Below, one piece after another: positions 18,577 through 29,819 of a DNA stretch of 64,000 bases (its first letter is position 1; every line of letters begins with the position of its first letter). Position numbers and translations under genes: made by a program. A model generated the notes under the pieces. The model searched no databases and was not told where the DNA came from. It was given only the letters and a program-made list of their open reading frames with translations. The stretch is from Bartonella bacilliformis Ver097 (GTDB lineage Bacteria > Pseudomonadota > Alphaproteobacteria > Rhizobiales > Rhizobiaceae). The DNA is taken from the NCBI RefSeq assembly GCF_000709795.1, contig NZ_KL503805.1, positions 62,001-126,000 on the forward strand, written 5' to 3'.

Positions 18577-20265
18577 ATGAATGGCTCGCTGGTACTCCTT
18601 CATCTTGCAGGCGCTGTTTCTTTACTGCTTTGGTCTACACGCATGGTAAGAACAGGAGTTGAGCGTGCCTATGGTGATAAACTCAAATCTAAATTACGTC
18701 ATGTCATGTCTAATCCATTTTTCGCTGTAAGTTTTGGGATTTTCATGGCCGTGATCTTACAAAGCTCGACAGCGGTGACACTCCTTGTTGGCTCTTTTGT
18801 TGGCTCAGGCTTTGTTTCTAGTTTAGCAGGACTTATGGCAGTACGTGGAGGAGAATTAGGGTCAGCCCTTGTTGTTAAAATTCTCTCTTATGATCTTACC
18901 CTCGTTGTCCCTTTATGTCTTTTGATTGGCACTTCCATCTTTATGACAACTGAAAAACATCATTGGCGCCAAATGGGGCGTATCATTATTGGTATTGGAC
19001 TTTTAATTCTATCTTTACAAATGACAAGCGCTACGACAGAATCTTTACGCGATAGTGCGATCCTGCCTAATATCATTAGCTATCTTTCAACAGACCCTAT
19101 TTCGGCTTTTTTGTTAGCAGCAGCTTTAACGTATCTTTTACATTCATCCATTGCAGGAATTATTTTGCTCGTTAATTTTGCTAATTATGACCTGATTCAA
19201 TCTCAATTATGTATCGTGATGGTTCTAGGTGTCAATCTGGGTTCTTCTCTTATTGCACCAATTCTAACACGTAATGCCGCTCCTGATACCCGTCTTATCC
19301 CGTTGGGTAATTTACTTATGCGCGGTGCTGGTTCAATCGTGATCCTGGTCTTATTCCTCTTTTTTCAATCACCAACCACATGGCTTGGCAACAATGCTGC
19401 TACTCAAGTCATCAATGCTCACATCATTTTTAATATTCTTATTCTTCTTGCTGGCATTCCACTATCAAAGTGGATTTTAAAACTAACCACAATCATCGTC
19501 CATATGAGTGCAAAAACACCGCAAACCGATAATACTCTTGATCTAGCTAATCAAACAGCTCTTGATGACAGTGTGCTGAATCGCCCAATGCTAGCACTCT
19601 CTAATGTTATGCGTGAAGTAATTCATATTTGTAATCTTGTTGATATAATGCTGGAAAAAATTATAAGACTTTACAAAAATCCTGATCCTGCAGTCATACA
19701 TGAGCTCAACCAACTCAATACTATATTAGATAAAAAACATATCGCAATTAAACTGTACCTTGCACAGCTTGCCAGACAAAAGCTATCTGATCAAAAAGCT
19801 CTTCGCACACAAGAGCTTTTAAGTGCATGTATAAAATTAGATCAAACAGGAGATATTATTATCCATATGCTGACACTCGTTAAAAAGAAACAGCAAAAAG
19901 GCTTACAATTCACCACTGACAGTTGGAATGACTTGCTTCACTTCCACACCATTGTTTTAGCTAATGCACACATTGCATTTAATGTTCTTGTTTCACGCGA
20001 TACCCATACCGCACATTTATTGGTACAAAAAAAAGACTGGCTGCGTAATTTAGAAAAAGAAACAAGCTTAAAATATTTTAAACGTTTACGTGAAGGTGAC
20101 GCTCTAAACGTGGAAGCATCTAACCTTCATCTTAATACTATACATGATCTTGAACAAATTAATTCTCTTCTAACCTCCATGGTCTATCCTGTTTTAGAAG
20201 AACAGGGACTATTGCAAAGTTCCCGCTTAAGAACCTCTCCTGAACAACAAACAGCTACCTCTTAA
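18577..20265 (+). CDS. Na/Pi-cotransporter family protein with PhoU-like C-terminus
   Basis: The 562-residue protein has two Na_Pi_cotrans repeats in residues 1-300, marked by QSSTAVTLLVGSFVGSG and HSSIAGIILLVNF with the usual Q/H-S-S signature in inverted hairpins. A cytoplasmic helical PhoU-like domain (about 335-545) follows. Bacterial YjbB/NptA-type members move phosphate with sodium, and YjbB can export it; direction here cannot be told. Start ATG at 18577, 64 bases after the channel gene. Confidence 0.9.
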   Translation: MNGSLVLLHLAGAVSLLLWSTRMVRTGVERAYGDKLKSKLRHVMSNPFFAVSFGIFMAVILQSSTAVTLLVGSFVGSGFVSSLAGLMAVRGGELGSALVVKILSYDLTLVVPLCLLIGTSIFMTTEKHHWRQMGRIIIGIGLLILSLQMTSATTESLRDSAILPNIISYLSTDPISAFLLAAALTYLLHSSIAGIILLVNFANYDLIQSQLCIVMVLGVNLGSSLIAPILTRNAAPDTRLIPLGNLLMRGAGSIVILVLFLFFQSPTTWLGNNAATQVINAHIIFNILILLAGIPLSKWILKLTTIIVHMSAKTPQTDNTLDLANQTALDDSVLNRPMLALSNVMREVIHICNLVDIMLEKIIRLYKNPDPAVIHELNQLNTILDKKHIAIKLYLAQLARQKLSDQKALRTQELLSACIKLDQTGDIIIHMLTLVKKKQQKGLQFTTDSWNDLLHFHTIVLANAHIAFNVLVSRDTHTAHLLVQKKDWLRNLEKETSLKYFKRLREGDALNVEASNLHLNTIHDLEQINSLLTSMVYPVLEEQGLLQSSRLRTSPEQQTATS

Positions 20266-20411
20266 TTTTGAACAGAAAGATGAAACTAAAATTCATCGAG
20301 AAATATGGAATGAAATTCCCAATAGTGATAAACTTCTGAAAATAGACAAATCTTGACCTTAAAAAAGCCCACTCTAATTAAGGTTGCAAGTTTAAATTGA
20401 GGGAAAATATA

Positions 20412-20663
20412 ATGGAAAATGTGCAAATTGGCTGGATTACAGCTATTATTATCGGTGGTCTAGCAGGTTGGGCTGCACAATATTTTATGAAAAGTCAAAC
20501 AGGAGTATTATTAAATATTGTCTTAGGAATTATTGGTGCTACATTGACGAACTTCTTTTTTAGCTTTTTAGGCATTAATGTTGTTGGTTGGTTCAGCTAT
20601 CTCATCTTTGGCTTTATTGGAGCGTGCATTCTTATATGGCTCGGTCGAAAAATCCGATCATAG
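20412..20663 (+). CDS. GlsB/YeaQ/YmgE-family stress-associated membrane protein
   Basis: The 83-residue hydrophobic protein has three membrane segments and the family hallmarks: GGLAGWAAQYFM with a G-x-L-A-G-W motif, the middle NIVLGIIGATLTNFFF and the final FGFIGACILIWLGRKIR. It is transglycosylase-associated-like by name only; the biochemical role is unknown, and homologues are stress-induced. The ATG at 20412 has a GAGGG site 8 bases upstream, so the in-frame TTG at 20397 is rejected. A terminator follows at 20680. Confidence 0.88.
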   Translation: MENVQIGWITAIIIGGLAGWAAQYFMKSQTGVLLNIVLGIIGATLTNFFFSFLGINVVGWFSYLIFGFIGACILIWLGRKIRS

Positions 20664-20679
20664 TTTGCTCATAAATTCT

Positions 20680-20708
20680 GCAAAAAACACTTTCCAGTGC
20701 CTTTTTGC
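20680..20708 (+). terminator. Stem-loop terminator after the GlsB-family gene
   Basis: CACT/AGTG (20688-20691 and 20696-20699) with loop TTCC sits inside a flanking GCAAAAA/TTTTTGC pairing (20680-20686 and 20702-20708). The symmetrical A- and T-runs would let it work in both directions. Confidence 0.6.
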
Positions 20709-21020
20709 AACTGCTACGAAAATTTTATCTTAATTTTTGAAAGTATAGCCAAAATTTTTGCTCTGCAGCATTAATTAAATGTTTACTCTGCAAGCAGACA
20801 ATCTTTTGTTGGCAAATTTCGTTCCTGTATTCAATCATCTTCGATGAAGAATTTTTTCATTTTGAGATAAACAATAAATCTACTCTTAAGCAATATTCCT
20901 TTTAAAACACTCTCGCATCTAACCCCTTTCCACATATCCATTTCTGCATTACAAAGCAATCTTTGGATGACTTTTTCATCTGAAAAGCAGCGTGCTAATA
21001 TAATTTAGGTAAGTAAGACA
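20709..21020. other. Intergenic region upstream of ubiC
   Basis: AT-rich spacer that must hold the ubiC promoter. No gene or convincing structure is seen. Confidence 0.5.
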
Positions 21021-21536
21021 ATGTTTAAGACTGAAGACTCTATTTTTCCATCATTAAAATGGTTATCTGACAGTAACAGCTCTGTACCCCCTACTATTTA
21101 TAACTGGCTGATGGAATTAGGTTCCATGACTCTTCGTTTTGAACGTTATTGCACTCGTGTTCACGTTGAACCACAACATGAATGCTTTATTGCTCGGAAT
21201 GAATTAAAAGAAGAAGCTGAACACCTCCCTGAAAGCTCGCTTTATTGGCTACGCGAAGTTGTTCTTATGGGAGACAATCAGCCTTGGCTTTTGGGACGTA
21301 CAGTCATCCCGCAGGAAACTTTAGCCCATCACAATAACGCATTGATGAATTTAGGAACTTTACCGCTAGGGCGCTATTTGTTTAGCAATGGTGAATTAAC
21401 TCGCGATTATATTCACATTGGCCGGAAGAATTCTTTGTGGGCACGTCGTTCTCGTTTACGATTATCTGGAAAACCACTTCTACTGACCGAGTTATTTTTG
21501 GCAGATTCGCCACTATACACAAAAGATCATTCTTAA
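21021..21536 (+). CDS. ubiC: Chorismate--pyruvate lyase UbiC
   Basis: UbiC releases pyruvate from chorismate to give 4-hydroxybenzoate, the first committed step of ubiquinone synthesis. The 171-residue product shows the UbiC pattern in order: W-L-R-E-V-x-[21 protein letters not shown] and a terminal [14 protein letters not shown] containing the conserved active-site Glu. The cytosolic enzyme has normal family length. It stands alone. A second ubiquinone-related gene (ubiK) lies at 45497. Confidence 0.88.
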   Translation: MFKTEDSIFPSLKWLSDSNSSVPPTIYNWLMELGSMTLRFERYCTRVHVEPQHECFIARNELKEEAEHLPESSLYWLREVVLMGDNQPWLLGRTVIPQETLAHHNNALMNLGTLPLGRYLFSNGELTRDYIHIGRKNSLWARRSRLRLSGKPLLLTELFLADSPLYTKDHS

Positions 21537-22216
21537 TTATTGGTATTGCATTATAATTTAATTGTCTGATCGCAATAGAAAATACTATAAGTGTTTTTGC
21601 AAGTTTTGCAAAATTTATTTTGGCTTTTTCACATAGGCTATTAGCTAACTTTAGAAAATTGTTCACATAACATTCTTTTAACGACACGACTCCTCTCCTT
21701 ATTCTTACCGTCGTATAATGTTTCACTTTTATATTTACACGAAAATTTTATAACATCTTGTTCAACAATTATCTCACCAAACCAATAAAGAAACAATTTA
21801 TGAATAATAACTAATTTTACCTGTCGTTTAGCACTTTCAAGAAACTACACTTCTTCATGAATGAGCACAAATTTTTCATAAATTAGTTACTGTAGACTGT
21901 AATCATCATTATTTTTTGCTAATTTTCTGATTACAATGAAAAATATCACGATTCTTTATCTGAGCATTCATTAAACAAAGCACAACGAGATGCGCCTTAC
22001 TTTGCTTTTTCTCTTGCAAAGTCATTGAACATGCTATGGTAATTAAACACGCAAAATAATAAACAACATAGTCTTATGAAAGACCAAAATTAAGTCTTTA
22101 CCTATTCATGTAATATACTTATAATTCTAAATCTAAGGCAGAACATTCCAAGAACGATATGCGGCAATCTATTATAGCTGTAGTTTCTTTGCGATATTGA
22201 ATTGTGAGCATATACT
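21537..22216. other. 680-base AT-rich gap before carA
   Basis: Nothing coding is recognised on either strand; minus-strand frames in the ubiC 3' end are out-of-frame shadows. It should contain the carA promoter and leader. No pyrimidine-type attenuator with a terminator was found. Confidence 0.5.
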
Positions 22217-23416
22217 ATGATGAAAACCACCCTATTTTCTGATCCTTGGAATGTCAAAAAACCTACAGCTCTCTTAGTATTAGCAGATGGAATAGTCATT
22301 GAAGGTGAAGGGATAGGTGCTACAGGTATTGTTGAGGCTGAAGTGTGTTTCAACACTGCGATTACAGGCTATGAAGAAATTCTTACTGATCCATCATATA
22401 CCGGACAAATTATTAATTTTACTTTTCCCCATATTGGTAATGTAGGAACAAATAGTGAAGATATTGAAGATCTTACGCCTCTCCATCACTATGGTGCAGT
22501 CGGTGCCATTTTTAAAGCACATAGCCAACCTTCTAATTACCGTGCAAACGAAAATCTAAATCAGTGGCTCAAAAAACGTCAAATTATTGCACTCTGTGGA
22601 ATTGATACACGAGCATTAACTGCCCTTATCCGAGAAAAAGGTGCACAAAACGCTGTCATTGCTCATGATCCCAATGGGAATTTTGATATCAATGCTCTGA
22701 AAAAACGTGCACAAGAATGGTCAGGTCTCCTCAATCTTGATCTTGCAAAAGAAGTGACATCGAAGCAGTCAATAGAGTGGAATGAAACGCCATGGATATG
22801 GAATAAAGGTTATACTATTAATAATGAATATAACTTTCATATCGTTGCGATTGATTATGGCATCAAGCGCAATATTCTTCGTCTTATGGCTGCACAAGGT
22901 GCACATATAACTGTTGTACCAGCACACACGAGTGCACAAGAAATTCTAGCAATGAAACCTGATGGAATTTTTCTTTCTAATGGCCCAGGAGATCCAAACG
23001 CTACAGCTGCATATGCTGTTCCAACGATTAAAACATTTATTGAGTGCAATATACCGCTTTTTGGCATATGCCTTGGCCACCAGCTCCTTGCTCTTGCTGT
23101 CGGAGCTACAACCATAAAAATGCATCAGGGACATCATGGTGCTAACCATCCGGTTAAAAATCTTATCACTAAAAAAGTTGAAATTACATCTATGAACCAT
23201 GGTTTTACTATAGATTCTACATCTCTACCGCAGCATGTTGAAGAAACGCATATATCTCTCTTTGATGGTACAAATTGTGGTATTCAAATTATTGGAAAAC
23301 CCGTTTTTTCTGTTCAATATCATCCGGAAGCTTCCCCTGGTCCACAAGATAGTCACTACCTATTTCAACATTTTCATGATCTGATTGTCAATTACAAAAA
23401 ACAGTCCAACAAATAG
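22217..23416 (+). CDS. carA: Carbamoyl-phosphate synthase small (glutaminase) subunit CarA
   Basis: CarA hydrolyses glutamine and channels ammonia to CarB to make carbamoyl phosphate for arginine and pyrimidines. The 399-residue protein has the CPSase small-chain N-terminal domain (FNTAITGYEEILTDPSY, CGIDTRALT) and a class I glutamine amidotransferase domain. The nucleophile Cys285 lies in FGICLGHQLLALA, and the His/Glu pair lies in VQYHPEASPGP. Two ATG codons open the gene. carB lies 2.4 kb downstream, separated by an oppositely oriented MFS gene and a long gap, so the two are not one operon. Confidence 0.97.
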   Translation: MMKTTLFSDPWNVKKPTALLVLADGIVIEGEGIGATGIVEAEVCFNTAITGYEEILTDPSYTGQIINFTFPHIGNVGTNSEDIEDLTPLHHYGAVGAIFKAHSQPSNYRANENLNQWLKKRQIIALCGIDTRALTALIREKGAQNAVIAHDPNGNFDINALKKRAQEWSGLLNLDLAKEVTSKQSIEWNETPWIWNKGYTINNEYNFHIVAIDYGIKRNILRLMAAQGAHITVVPAHTSAQEILAMKPDGIFLSNGPGDPNATAAYAVPTIKTFIECNIPLFGICLGHQLLALAVGATTIKMHQGHHGANHPVKNLITKKVEITSMNHGFTIDSTSLPQHVEETHISLFDGTNCGIQIIGKPVFSVQYHPEASPGPQDSHYLFQHFHDLIVNYKKQSNK

Positions 23417-23577
23417 CTTTATCTTTTAGGTCTTCATAGGCATTGCACCTTCTCCTGCTCTTGAAGAGCATTGCTTCAATAAGGCATGAATGCAATGATC
23501 TATTACTCTACACACAGAGCTCACGAGCTTCTTTTAAATTATCTTTGTAAAGTATTTTCATGCTTCACGTTAAAAGC

Positions 23578-24798
23578 TTACCTCACCCGTAAAGCAAAAA
23601 CAAAAATTGCCACAAGAATCATAAAAAAACTACCAGCAAAAGGTGCACCAGAAAAATGAAATACAGCGTCTTCATATGTAAATTTTTCGAAGAGAAGTGT
23701 ATAAAAAATAGGCCCAATGATTGAACTTAACGAGGTAATAGAAGTCATTGCGCCCTGTAATTCCCCTTGTGCATTCGCTGGCACTTGTGCTGCAGCAATA
23801 GAGCGCATAGGTGCATGAACGAGATATTCAAGCATTGTAAAAGAAAAAATAGCATAAACCATCCACCCTTGTATTGCAAAGGTATAACCAAGCATACCAG
23901 TCAATGCAAAAAAGAGCCCTACCATGGAAATATGCCAATCACTCCAACGCTTGGAAAAATAAGGTAATATAAGACCTATCACGATAATCTGTCCTGCTCC
24001 GAAAACACTATAAGACAACCCAATAGAAAATGAGCTCCAATCGTAGCGTTCTTTAGCAACAAATGCCCAAACACTTGGCCATACAGATTCCGCAAGCCAA
24101 TAAAGAAAAAAAGCGAACAAAACCCAAAAAACCTTTGGATATTTTTTAAGTTGCAAGAGAGCACCTAGGGGATTAGCACGTCTAATGTCAAAACAACGTC
24201 TATTACGCATAGGAAGAGTTTCTGGCAGCATCACCCATGCAAAAATAAAATTAATGAATGAAAAACCAGCTGCAAAATAAAACGGAATACGTGGCCCAAA
24301 TTGACCTAAAAAACCACCAATAAGGGAACCTAAAATGAATCCCAATCCAAATGCCATCCCTATTAAGCCAAAATTACGTGTGCGTGTCCGATCATCTGAT
24401 ATATCTGCCAAATAAGCCGAACAGACTGCAAAACTAGCACCACTTATCCCAGACAACAAACGCCCAATAAATAAAACAGAATAACTCCACGCTATAGCGC
24501 ATATAAGATTATCAATAGCAAAACTAATGATAGAGATAAGTAAAATAGGGCGGCGACCATAACGATCAGAAAGATTGCCAATAAGTGGGGCAAATAAGAA
24601 TTGCATCACTGCATAAGTTGCCAATAACACTCCTGCATTCACAGAAGCCTTGCTAATATCCTCTCCTGTCAACTGAGAGAGATACTCTGGTAAAATAGGA
24701 CTGATAATTGCAATCCCAATAATATCCAATAACAAAGTGATAAAAACTAAAATAAGCCCAGAACGAACAAATTTTGGATTAAGTTCTTTATCTTTCAT
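23578..24798 (-). CDS. MFS transporter, TetA-like drug/proton antiporter family
   Basis: The 406-residue, 12-segment major-facilitator protein carries the loop 2-3 signature GNLSDRYGRRPILL and the DHA1 motif near segments 1 and 5 (LLDIIGIAIISPILPEYL; GLGFILGSLIGGFLG), like TetA-class and Bcr-class exporters. Substrate cannot be assigned; similarity to tetracycline exporters is common in this family and does not prove resistance. It sits between carA and carB on the opposite strand, with no linked regulator. Confidence 0.88.
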   Translation of the reverse strand: MKDKELNPKFVRSGLILVFITLLLDIIGIAIISPILPEYLSQLTGEDISKASVNAGVLLATYAVMQFLFAPLIGNLSDRYGRRPILLISIISFAIDNLICAIAWSYSVLFIGRLLSGISGASFAVCSAYLADISDDRTRTRNFGLIGMAFGLGFILGSLIGGFLGQFGPRIPFYFAAGFSFINFIFAWVMLPETLPMRNRRCFDIRRANPLGALLQLKKYPKVFWVLFAFFLYWLAESVWPSVWAFVAKERYDWSSFSIGLSYSVFGAGQIIVIGLILPYFSKRWSDWHISMVGLFFALTGMLGYTFAIQGWMVYAIFSFTMLEYLVHAPMRSIAAAQVPANAQGELQGAMTSITSLSSIIGPIFYTLLFEKFTYEDAVFHFSGAPFAGSFFMILVAIFVFALRVR

Positions 24799-25799
24799 TC
24801 CCCCACACTCACTACTCTTTAAGCTTTACCTCATTCAAAGTAGCTCGCATAGTATAACGCACTTTTATATAAAACTACAAAAAATTTCAAAAAACTAAAA
24901 ATAGTCCTGCAAGTTTTCATCTTACTAGATAATGAAAATTTAGGCCTTTTTCCACATTATACAGATAAATAATTAGCACGCTATTGAAAATCATATATTT
25001 CGTATACACTCTTAAGGCCTTATCATCATTTGATGATGATCCACATTCAGTCTCACTGAACTATCATCATTTTAAAAAATTTTTAACTGATTAAATCAGC
25101 TAAAAAACTCCTTCAGCGTACACCAAACACGTTATCGAATTAAATCGATCATCACAATCACCCCCCCCAGCTAACTGAATAATAACACATGTCGATAACA
25201 AAAACTTAAAGCTGTGTGCTTAACAGATACTGAATAAATAATAAACAAAAATATGTAATCGGCTAAATAAAAATTTTTAACTGAAATAATATTACAGTTT
25301 AGCAGAAATTTCTAATCTAAACCTCTTTGGTATAAAATATTTAGTCACCCTTTATGTAAGGCGTCACCCTTAATATAATTTTCATAGGGAACGAGAACAC
25401 ATGAAAATTATAATCTCAAGAATTTAAAATCATGAGTGTCAAAATCAGCAAACTGATTCCACCATACTGCATTAATAACCCTAGTTTATTCCATGAAGTT
25501 TCATGTCCATCAACAATGACCAGTATTTATCACCCACAGTAATTTTCAACATTTTTGAATTTGTGTACAATTTCCACCAGAGTATAATTATTTACTTTAT
25601 CAAAAATGCATTTTTTCACTTAACACAGAAGTAATTCAAGACAAAAAAGACCTTAATTTTCAATTCTACGAAAAAAAGAATAAAAGAAGTATTTTATGGC
25701 TTACTTTCTTCGTTTATTAACCTATAAGCTAAATTTAGCCTTAAATTTCAAATTCTGCCTGCTGCAATTGTGCGCAGATGTTTGTGATAGGAACAAACC
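24799..25799. other. 1-kb non-coding gap before carB with several hairpins
   Basis: This is the longest gene-free stretch. It contains a direct repeat TATCATCATTTT-like (25021 and 25062) flanking two hairpins: ATCATCA/TGATGAT at 25022-25037 and TTCAGT/ACTGAA at 25046-25060. A third weak hairpin lies near 25086-25100, and a run of eight C residues at 25161-25168. On the minus strand, 25416-25525 gives about 35 open codons ending in a hydrophobic stretch, perhaps a gene remnant. No recognised gene. Confidence 0.55.
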
Positions 25800-28700
25800 A
25801 TGCCAAAACGTACAGATATAAAATCTATTCTTATTATCGGAGCAGGACCTATTGTTATTGGTCAAGCATGTGAATTTGACTATTCAGGAACTCAAGCCTG
25901 TAAAGCTTTAAAAGAAGAAGGGTATCGTATTATTTTGGTTAACTCTAATCCTGCAACCATTATGACCGATCCCAATTTAGCAGATGCTACTTATATTGAA
26001 CCTATCACCCCAGAAGTTGTTGCCAAAATTATTGCTCATGAACGCCCTGATGCACTTTTACCAACCATGGGAGGACAAACAGCACTTAATACTGCTTTAT
26101 CCCTAAAGCGTATGGGGGTTTTAAACCGCTATAACGTTGAAATGATTGGTGCTAATGCTGACTCTATTGATAAAGCTGAAGATCGCGCTTTATTTAGAGA
26201 AGCAATGGAGAAAATCGGTTTGGAAACACCGCGCTCTATGCTAGCCAACGCAACCGAACTCAAAGAAGAAGATCGCCGGATCCATGAACAAGCACGTGAT
26301 AAACTGAAAACTGAACTTTCCGGTGATGCACTTGATCAAGCACTAGAAGAACTTGAATGTAATTGGCGCCAGACAGAATCTGAACGCAAACAACATTATA
26401 TAGCACATGCAACTGCAAAGGCAGTGCAAGCCCTTGATATTGTTGGATTACCAGCCATTATCCGCCCTTCATTTACGCTTGGCGGTACAGGGGGCGGTAT
26501 TGCTTACAATCGCTCTGAATTTTATGAAATTATTGAACGAGGCCTCGAAGCTTCACCAACAACAGAAGTTCTCATTGAAGAGAGTGTTATGGGATGGAAA
26601 GAATATGAAATGGAAGTTGTCCGTGATAAAGAAGACAATTGCATCATCATCTGTTCCATTGAAAATATTGATCCTATGGGTGTTCATACTGGTGATTCTA
26701 TCACCGTTGCTCCTGCCCTTACTTTAACTGATAAAGAATATCAGATTATGCGCAACGCCTCAATCGCTGTGCTACGCGAAATTGGTATTGAAACTGGTGG
26801 ATCTAATGTGCAATTTGCTGTTAATCCTGAAAATGGGCGTCTTATTGTTATCGAGATGAATCCGCGTGTTTCTCGTTCTTCAGCACTTGCTTCAAAAGCA
26901 ACGGGTTTTCCAATCGCTAAAGTAGCCGCTAAACTAGCCGTTGGCTACACACTTGATGAACTGAAAAATGATATCACAGGTGGAACGACACCAGCATCGT
27001 TCGAACCTTCCATTGACTATATTGTTACCAAAATCCCTCGTTTTGCTTTTGAAAAATTTCCTGCTTCATCCTCTGCTTTAACTACGGCAATGAAATCTGT
27101 GGGAGAAGTCATGGCAGTTGGCCGTACTTTTCAAGAATCACTACAAAAAGCACTTCGTGGACTTGAAACAGGTCTTACCGGTCTTGATGAAATTTTGCTT
27201 CCCGAACATGCTGAAGGCGATGAAAAAAACTCCATCCGGTCAGCCATTGCAATTCCAAGCCCTGATCGCTTACGCTATATTGCACAAGCAATGCGGATGG
27301 GCTTACCTCTCAATGAAATTTACCAAATTAGCAAAGTTGATCCATGGTTTTTGGAACAAATAGCCTCTATCGTTAAAATGGAACAGCGTATTCAAACTCA
27401 TGGGCTTCCCCAAGATGAAAATAACCTGCGCATGTTAAAATCTATGGGCTTTTCTGATGCACGTTTAGCTAACCTTACTGGACAAAAGCCAGATGATATT
27501 GCTGCTTTGCGTAAATCCCTTAATGTTACACACATTTTCAAACGTATTGATACATGTGCAGCTGAATTTTCTTCATCTACAGCTTATATGTATTCAACAT
27601 ATGAGCCTCCCTTCGCAGGGGTAAAACGCTCAGAAGCACAAGTTTCTCAGCGTAAAAAGATTGCTATTTTAGGTGGAGGTCCTAATCGCATTGGTCAGGG
27701 TATTGAATTTGATTATTGCTGCTGTCATGCCGCTTTTGCCTTGCGCGATGCAGGCTTTGAAGCCATCATGATTAACTGCAATCCTGAAACCGTATCGACC
27801 GATTATGATACATCTGATCGTCTTTATTTTGAACCTTTAACAGAAGAAGATGTTTTAGCTATTTTAGAAACAGAGCAGGAAAAAGGTGAGCTGGTTGGAG
27901 TTATTGTCCAATTTGGCGGACAAACGCCACTAAAACTAGCAAGCGCATTAGAAAAAAATAATATTCCCATTTTAGGAACGTCACCTGATGCTATTGATTT
28001 AGCAGAAGATAGAGATCGTTTTCAAAAATTATTATTCAAACTTAATTTAAAACAACCCAAAAACGGTATTGCTTACTCAATTGAACAAGCGCATCTCATT
28101 GCTCATGAACTAGACTTTCCACTTGTTGTACGCCCTTCCTATGTTTTAGGTGGACGTGCGATGCAAATTATCCGCGATGAGCGTAGCTTACAGAATTATT
28201 TTCTTGAAATAGTTCATGAATTAGTACCAGAGGATATTAAAGCCTATTACCCTAACGACAAAACAAAGCAAACCAACACATTGCTCAGCAAAAATCCACT
28301 TTTGTTTGATACCTATCTAACAGAAGCTATTGAAGTTGATGTTGATTGTCTAAGTGATAGCAAAGAAACACTCATCGTTGGTATTATGGAACATATTGAA
28401 GAAGCAGGTATCCATTCTGGTGACTCAGCTTGTTCCTTACCAGTACATACACTTTCACGCAAGTTGGTTACAGAGTTAGAACGTCAGACAAAAGCTTTAG
28501 CTCAAGCACTGCATATTTGTGGTCTTATGAATGTACAATATGCTATCAAGGATGAAACAATTTATGTCTTAGAAGTTAATCCCCGTGCTTCACGTACTAT
28601 CCCATTTGTAGCAAAAGCTATTGGTCAACCAATAGCTAAAATTGCTGCACGTATTATGGCAGGAGAAAGTCTCCACCAAGCACTAGAAGCTTATGGTGGA

Positions 28701-29285
28701 TTACCATCTGTATCGCAAAAATCACATATTGCTGTCAAAGAAGCAGTCTTTCCTTTTGCTCGTTTTCCAGGTGTAGATACATTACTTGGTCCTGAAATGC
28801 GTTCAACTGGTGAAGTCATGGGACTTGACTATGATTTTGCACTCGCTTTTGCTAAAGCACAACTTGGAGCTGGTATTGAACTCCCACAAGAAGGAACTGT
28901 GTTTGTTTCTGTTAGAGATGAAGATAAAAAGCGTCTTTTAAAGCCCATCCAACGTTTAAAAAAGCTTGGTTTTTCAATCTTAGCAACAAGTGGAACACAA
29001 AAATTTCTTATAGAACATGGCATTGAAGCCCAAAAAATCAATAAAGTGCTAGAAGGACATCCTCATATTGAAGATGCTATTCGTAATCGAAAAATCCAGT
29101 TAATTTTCAATACAACGAGCACCGCTAGCGCTATTTCAGATTCTAAATCATTACGCCATGCAGCATTAATGCAAAAAGTGCCCTATTATACAACAATGGC
29201 TGGAGCTGAAGCTGTAGTACAAGCGATTGAAGCACTCAAAATGAATAATCTTGAAGTGCGTCCTTTGCAACACTATTTTAGTTGA
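25800..29285 (+). CDS. carB: Carbamoyl-phosphate synthase large subunit CarB
   Basis: CarB uses two ATP to turn bicarbonate and ammonia into carbamoyl phosphate. The 1161-residue protein shows the internal duplication: two ATP-grasp units opening with [19 protein letters not shown] and [19 protein letters not shown], each with a GGxGGG or VLGGRAM phosphate loop. A C-terminal MGS-like allosteric domain (VRDEDKKRL...[10 protein letters not shown]) binds effectors. Length is normal for alphaproteobacteria. It is separated from carA. Confidence 0.98.
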   Translation: MPKRTDIKSILIIGAGPIVIGQACEFDYSGTQACKALKEEGYRIILVNSNPATIMTDPNLADATYIEPITPEVVAKIIAHERPDALLPTMGGQTALNTALSLKRMGVLNRYNVEMIGANADSIDKAEDRALFREAMEKIGLETPRSMLANATELKEEDRRIHEQARDKLKTELSGDALDQALEELECNWRQTESERKQHYIAHATAKAVQALDIVGLPAIIRPSFTLGGTGGGIAYNRSEFYEIIERGLEASPTTEVLIEESVMGWKEYEMEVVRDKEDNCIIICSIENIDPMGVHTGDSITVAPALTLTDKEYQIMRNASIAVLREIGIETGGSNVQFAVNPENGRLIVIEMNPRVSRSSALASKATGFPIAKVAAKLAVGYTLDELKNDITGGTTPASFEPSIDYIVTKIPRFAFEKFPASSSALTTAMKSVGEVMAVGRTFQESLQKALRGLETGLTGLDEILLPEHAEGDEKNSIRSAIAIPSPDRLRYIAQAMRMGLPLNEIYQISKVDPWFLEQIASIVKMEQRIQTHGLPQDENNLRMLKSMGFSDARLANLTGQKPDDIAALRKSLNVTHIFKRIDTCAAEFSSSTAYMYSTYEPPFAGVKRSEAQVSQRKKIAILGGGPNRIGQGIEFDYCCCHAAFALRDAGFEAIMINCNPETVSTDYDTSDRLYFEPLTEEDVLAILETEQEKGELVGVIVQFGGQTPLKLASALEKNNIPILGTSPDAIDLAEDRDRFQKLLFKLNLKQPKNGIAYSIEQAHLIAHELDFPLVVRPSYVLGGRAMQIIRDERSLQNYFLEIVHELVPEDIKAYYPNDKTKQTNTLLSKNPLLFDTYLTEAIEVDVDCLSDSKETLIVGIMEHIEEAGIHSGDSACSLPVHTLSRKLVTELERQTKALAQALHICGLMNVQYAIKDETIYVLEVNPRASRTIPFVAKAIGQPIAKIAARIMAGESLHQALEAYGGLPSVSQKSHIAVKEAVFPFARFPGVDTLLGPEMRSTGEVMGLDYDFALAFAKAQLGAGIELPQEGTVFVSVRDEDKKRLLKPIQRLKKLGFSILATSGTQKFLIEHGIEAQKINKVLEGHPHIEDAIRNRKIQLIFNTTSTASAISDSKSLRHAALMQKVPYYTTMAGAEAVVQAIEALKMNNLEVRPLQHYFS

Positions 29286-29481
29286 TAGTTTTGCTATTAA
29301 TTAAGATACCATTTTTTTGTTTTTTCGATAATCTTTTCTCTATATAGAACCGATTAAATCTTGCTTTTATCTAAAACTTCTCTATAATTACCCTGATCGG
29401 ACTTTCGGTTATGCGACTTTTTTTCCTGTGCGACATGCACTTTTGACAAAACTTCTCCCGCCCAATTTCGATTTTAAATTG

Positions 29482-29513
29482 TATTGAAAGCTTTTAGCTT
29501 CAATACGCGATAG
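29482..29513 (+). promoter_or_regulatory. Leader hairpin before the cold-shock gene
   Basis: TATTGAA...TTCAATA arms with inner GC/GC pairs form a hairpin ending about 25 bases before the start codon, close to the AAGGAG site. Cold-shock mRNAs often carry temperature-responsive leaders; here this is inference from position and structure. Confidence 0.4.
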
Positions 29514-29534
29514 CTAATATATAAGGAGTTTCCT

Positions 29535-29744
29535 ATGTCTACAGGAATAGTTAAATGGTTTAATGCAACAAAAGGTTTTGGATTCATCCAACCTAATGAT
29601 GGTAGTGCGGATGTTTTCGTACATATCTCTGCTGTTGAGCGTTCTGGCTTGAACAACCTTAACGAAGGACAGAAAATTTCTTATGAAGTTCTTAAAGACC
29701 AGCGTTCAGGAAAATTTTCTGCGGGAAATCTGTCAGCTCTTTAA
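29535..29744 (+). CDS. Cold-shock protein, CspA family
   Basis: The 69-residue single cold-shock domain has the RNA-binding motifs KGFGFIQ (RNP1) and VFVHIS (RNP2) and starts MSTGIVKWFN. It acts as an RNA chaperone that melts secondary structure. A strong AAGGAG site lies 6 bases before the ATG and an intrinsic terminator follows at 29769, so it is a one-gene unit. Which paralogue (CspA, CspE etc.) cannot be decided. Confidence 0.95.
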   Translation: MSTGIVKWFNATKGFGFIQPNDGSADVFVHISAVERSGLNNLNEGQKISYEVLKDQRSGKFSAGNLSAL

Positions 29745-29768
29745 ATTTTACTCATTTCATTTTTAAAA

Positions 29769-29794
29769 GCCTCGCCTATAAAAGCGAGGTTTTT
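29769..29794 (+). terminator. Intrinsic terminator of the cold-shock gene
   Basis: CCTCGC (29770-29775) pairs with GCGAGG (29784-29789) around an 8-base loop, followed by five T residues. Confidence 0.85.
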
Positions 29795-29819
29795 GCTTTT
29801 TCAATTACAGTTTACCTTT

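Noticed and set aside
23456-23470. TGCTCT-TGA-AGAGCA hairpin after carA as terminator
   Set aside because: There is no T-run behind it on either strand, so intrinsic termination is not supported.
23578-24798. Calling the MFS gene a tetracycline-resistance determinant
   Set aside because: The TetA-like motifs are shared by many DHA1 exporters and no TetR-type regulator is linked.
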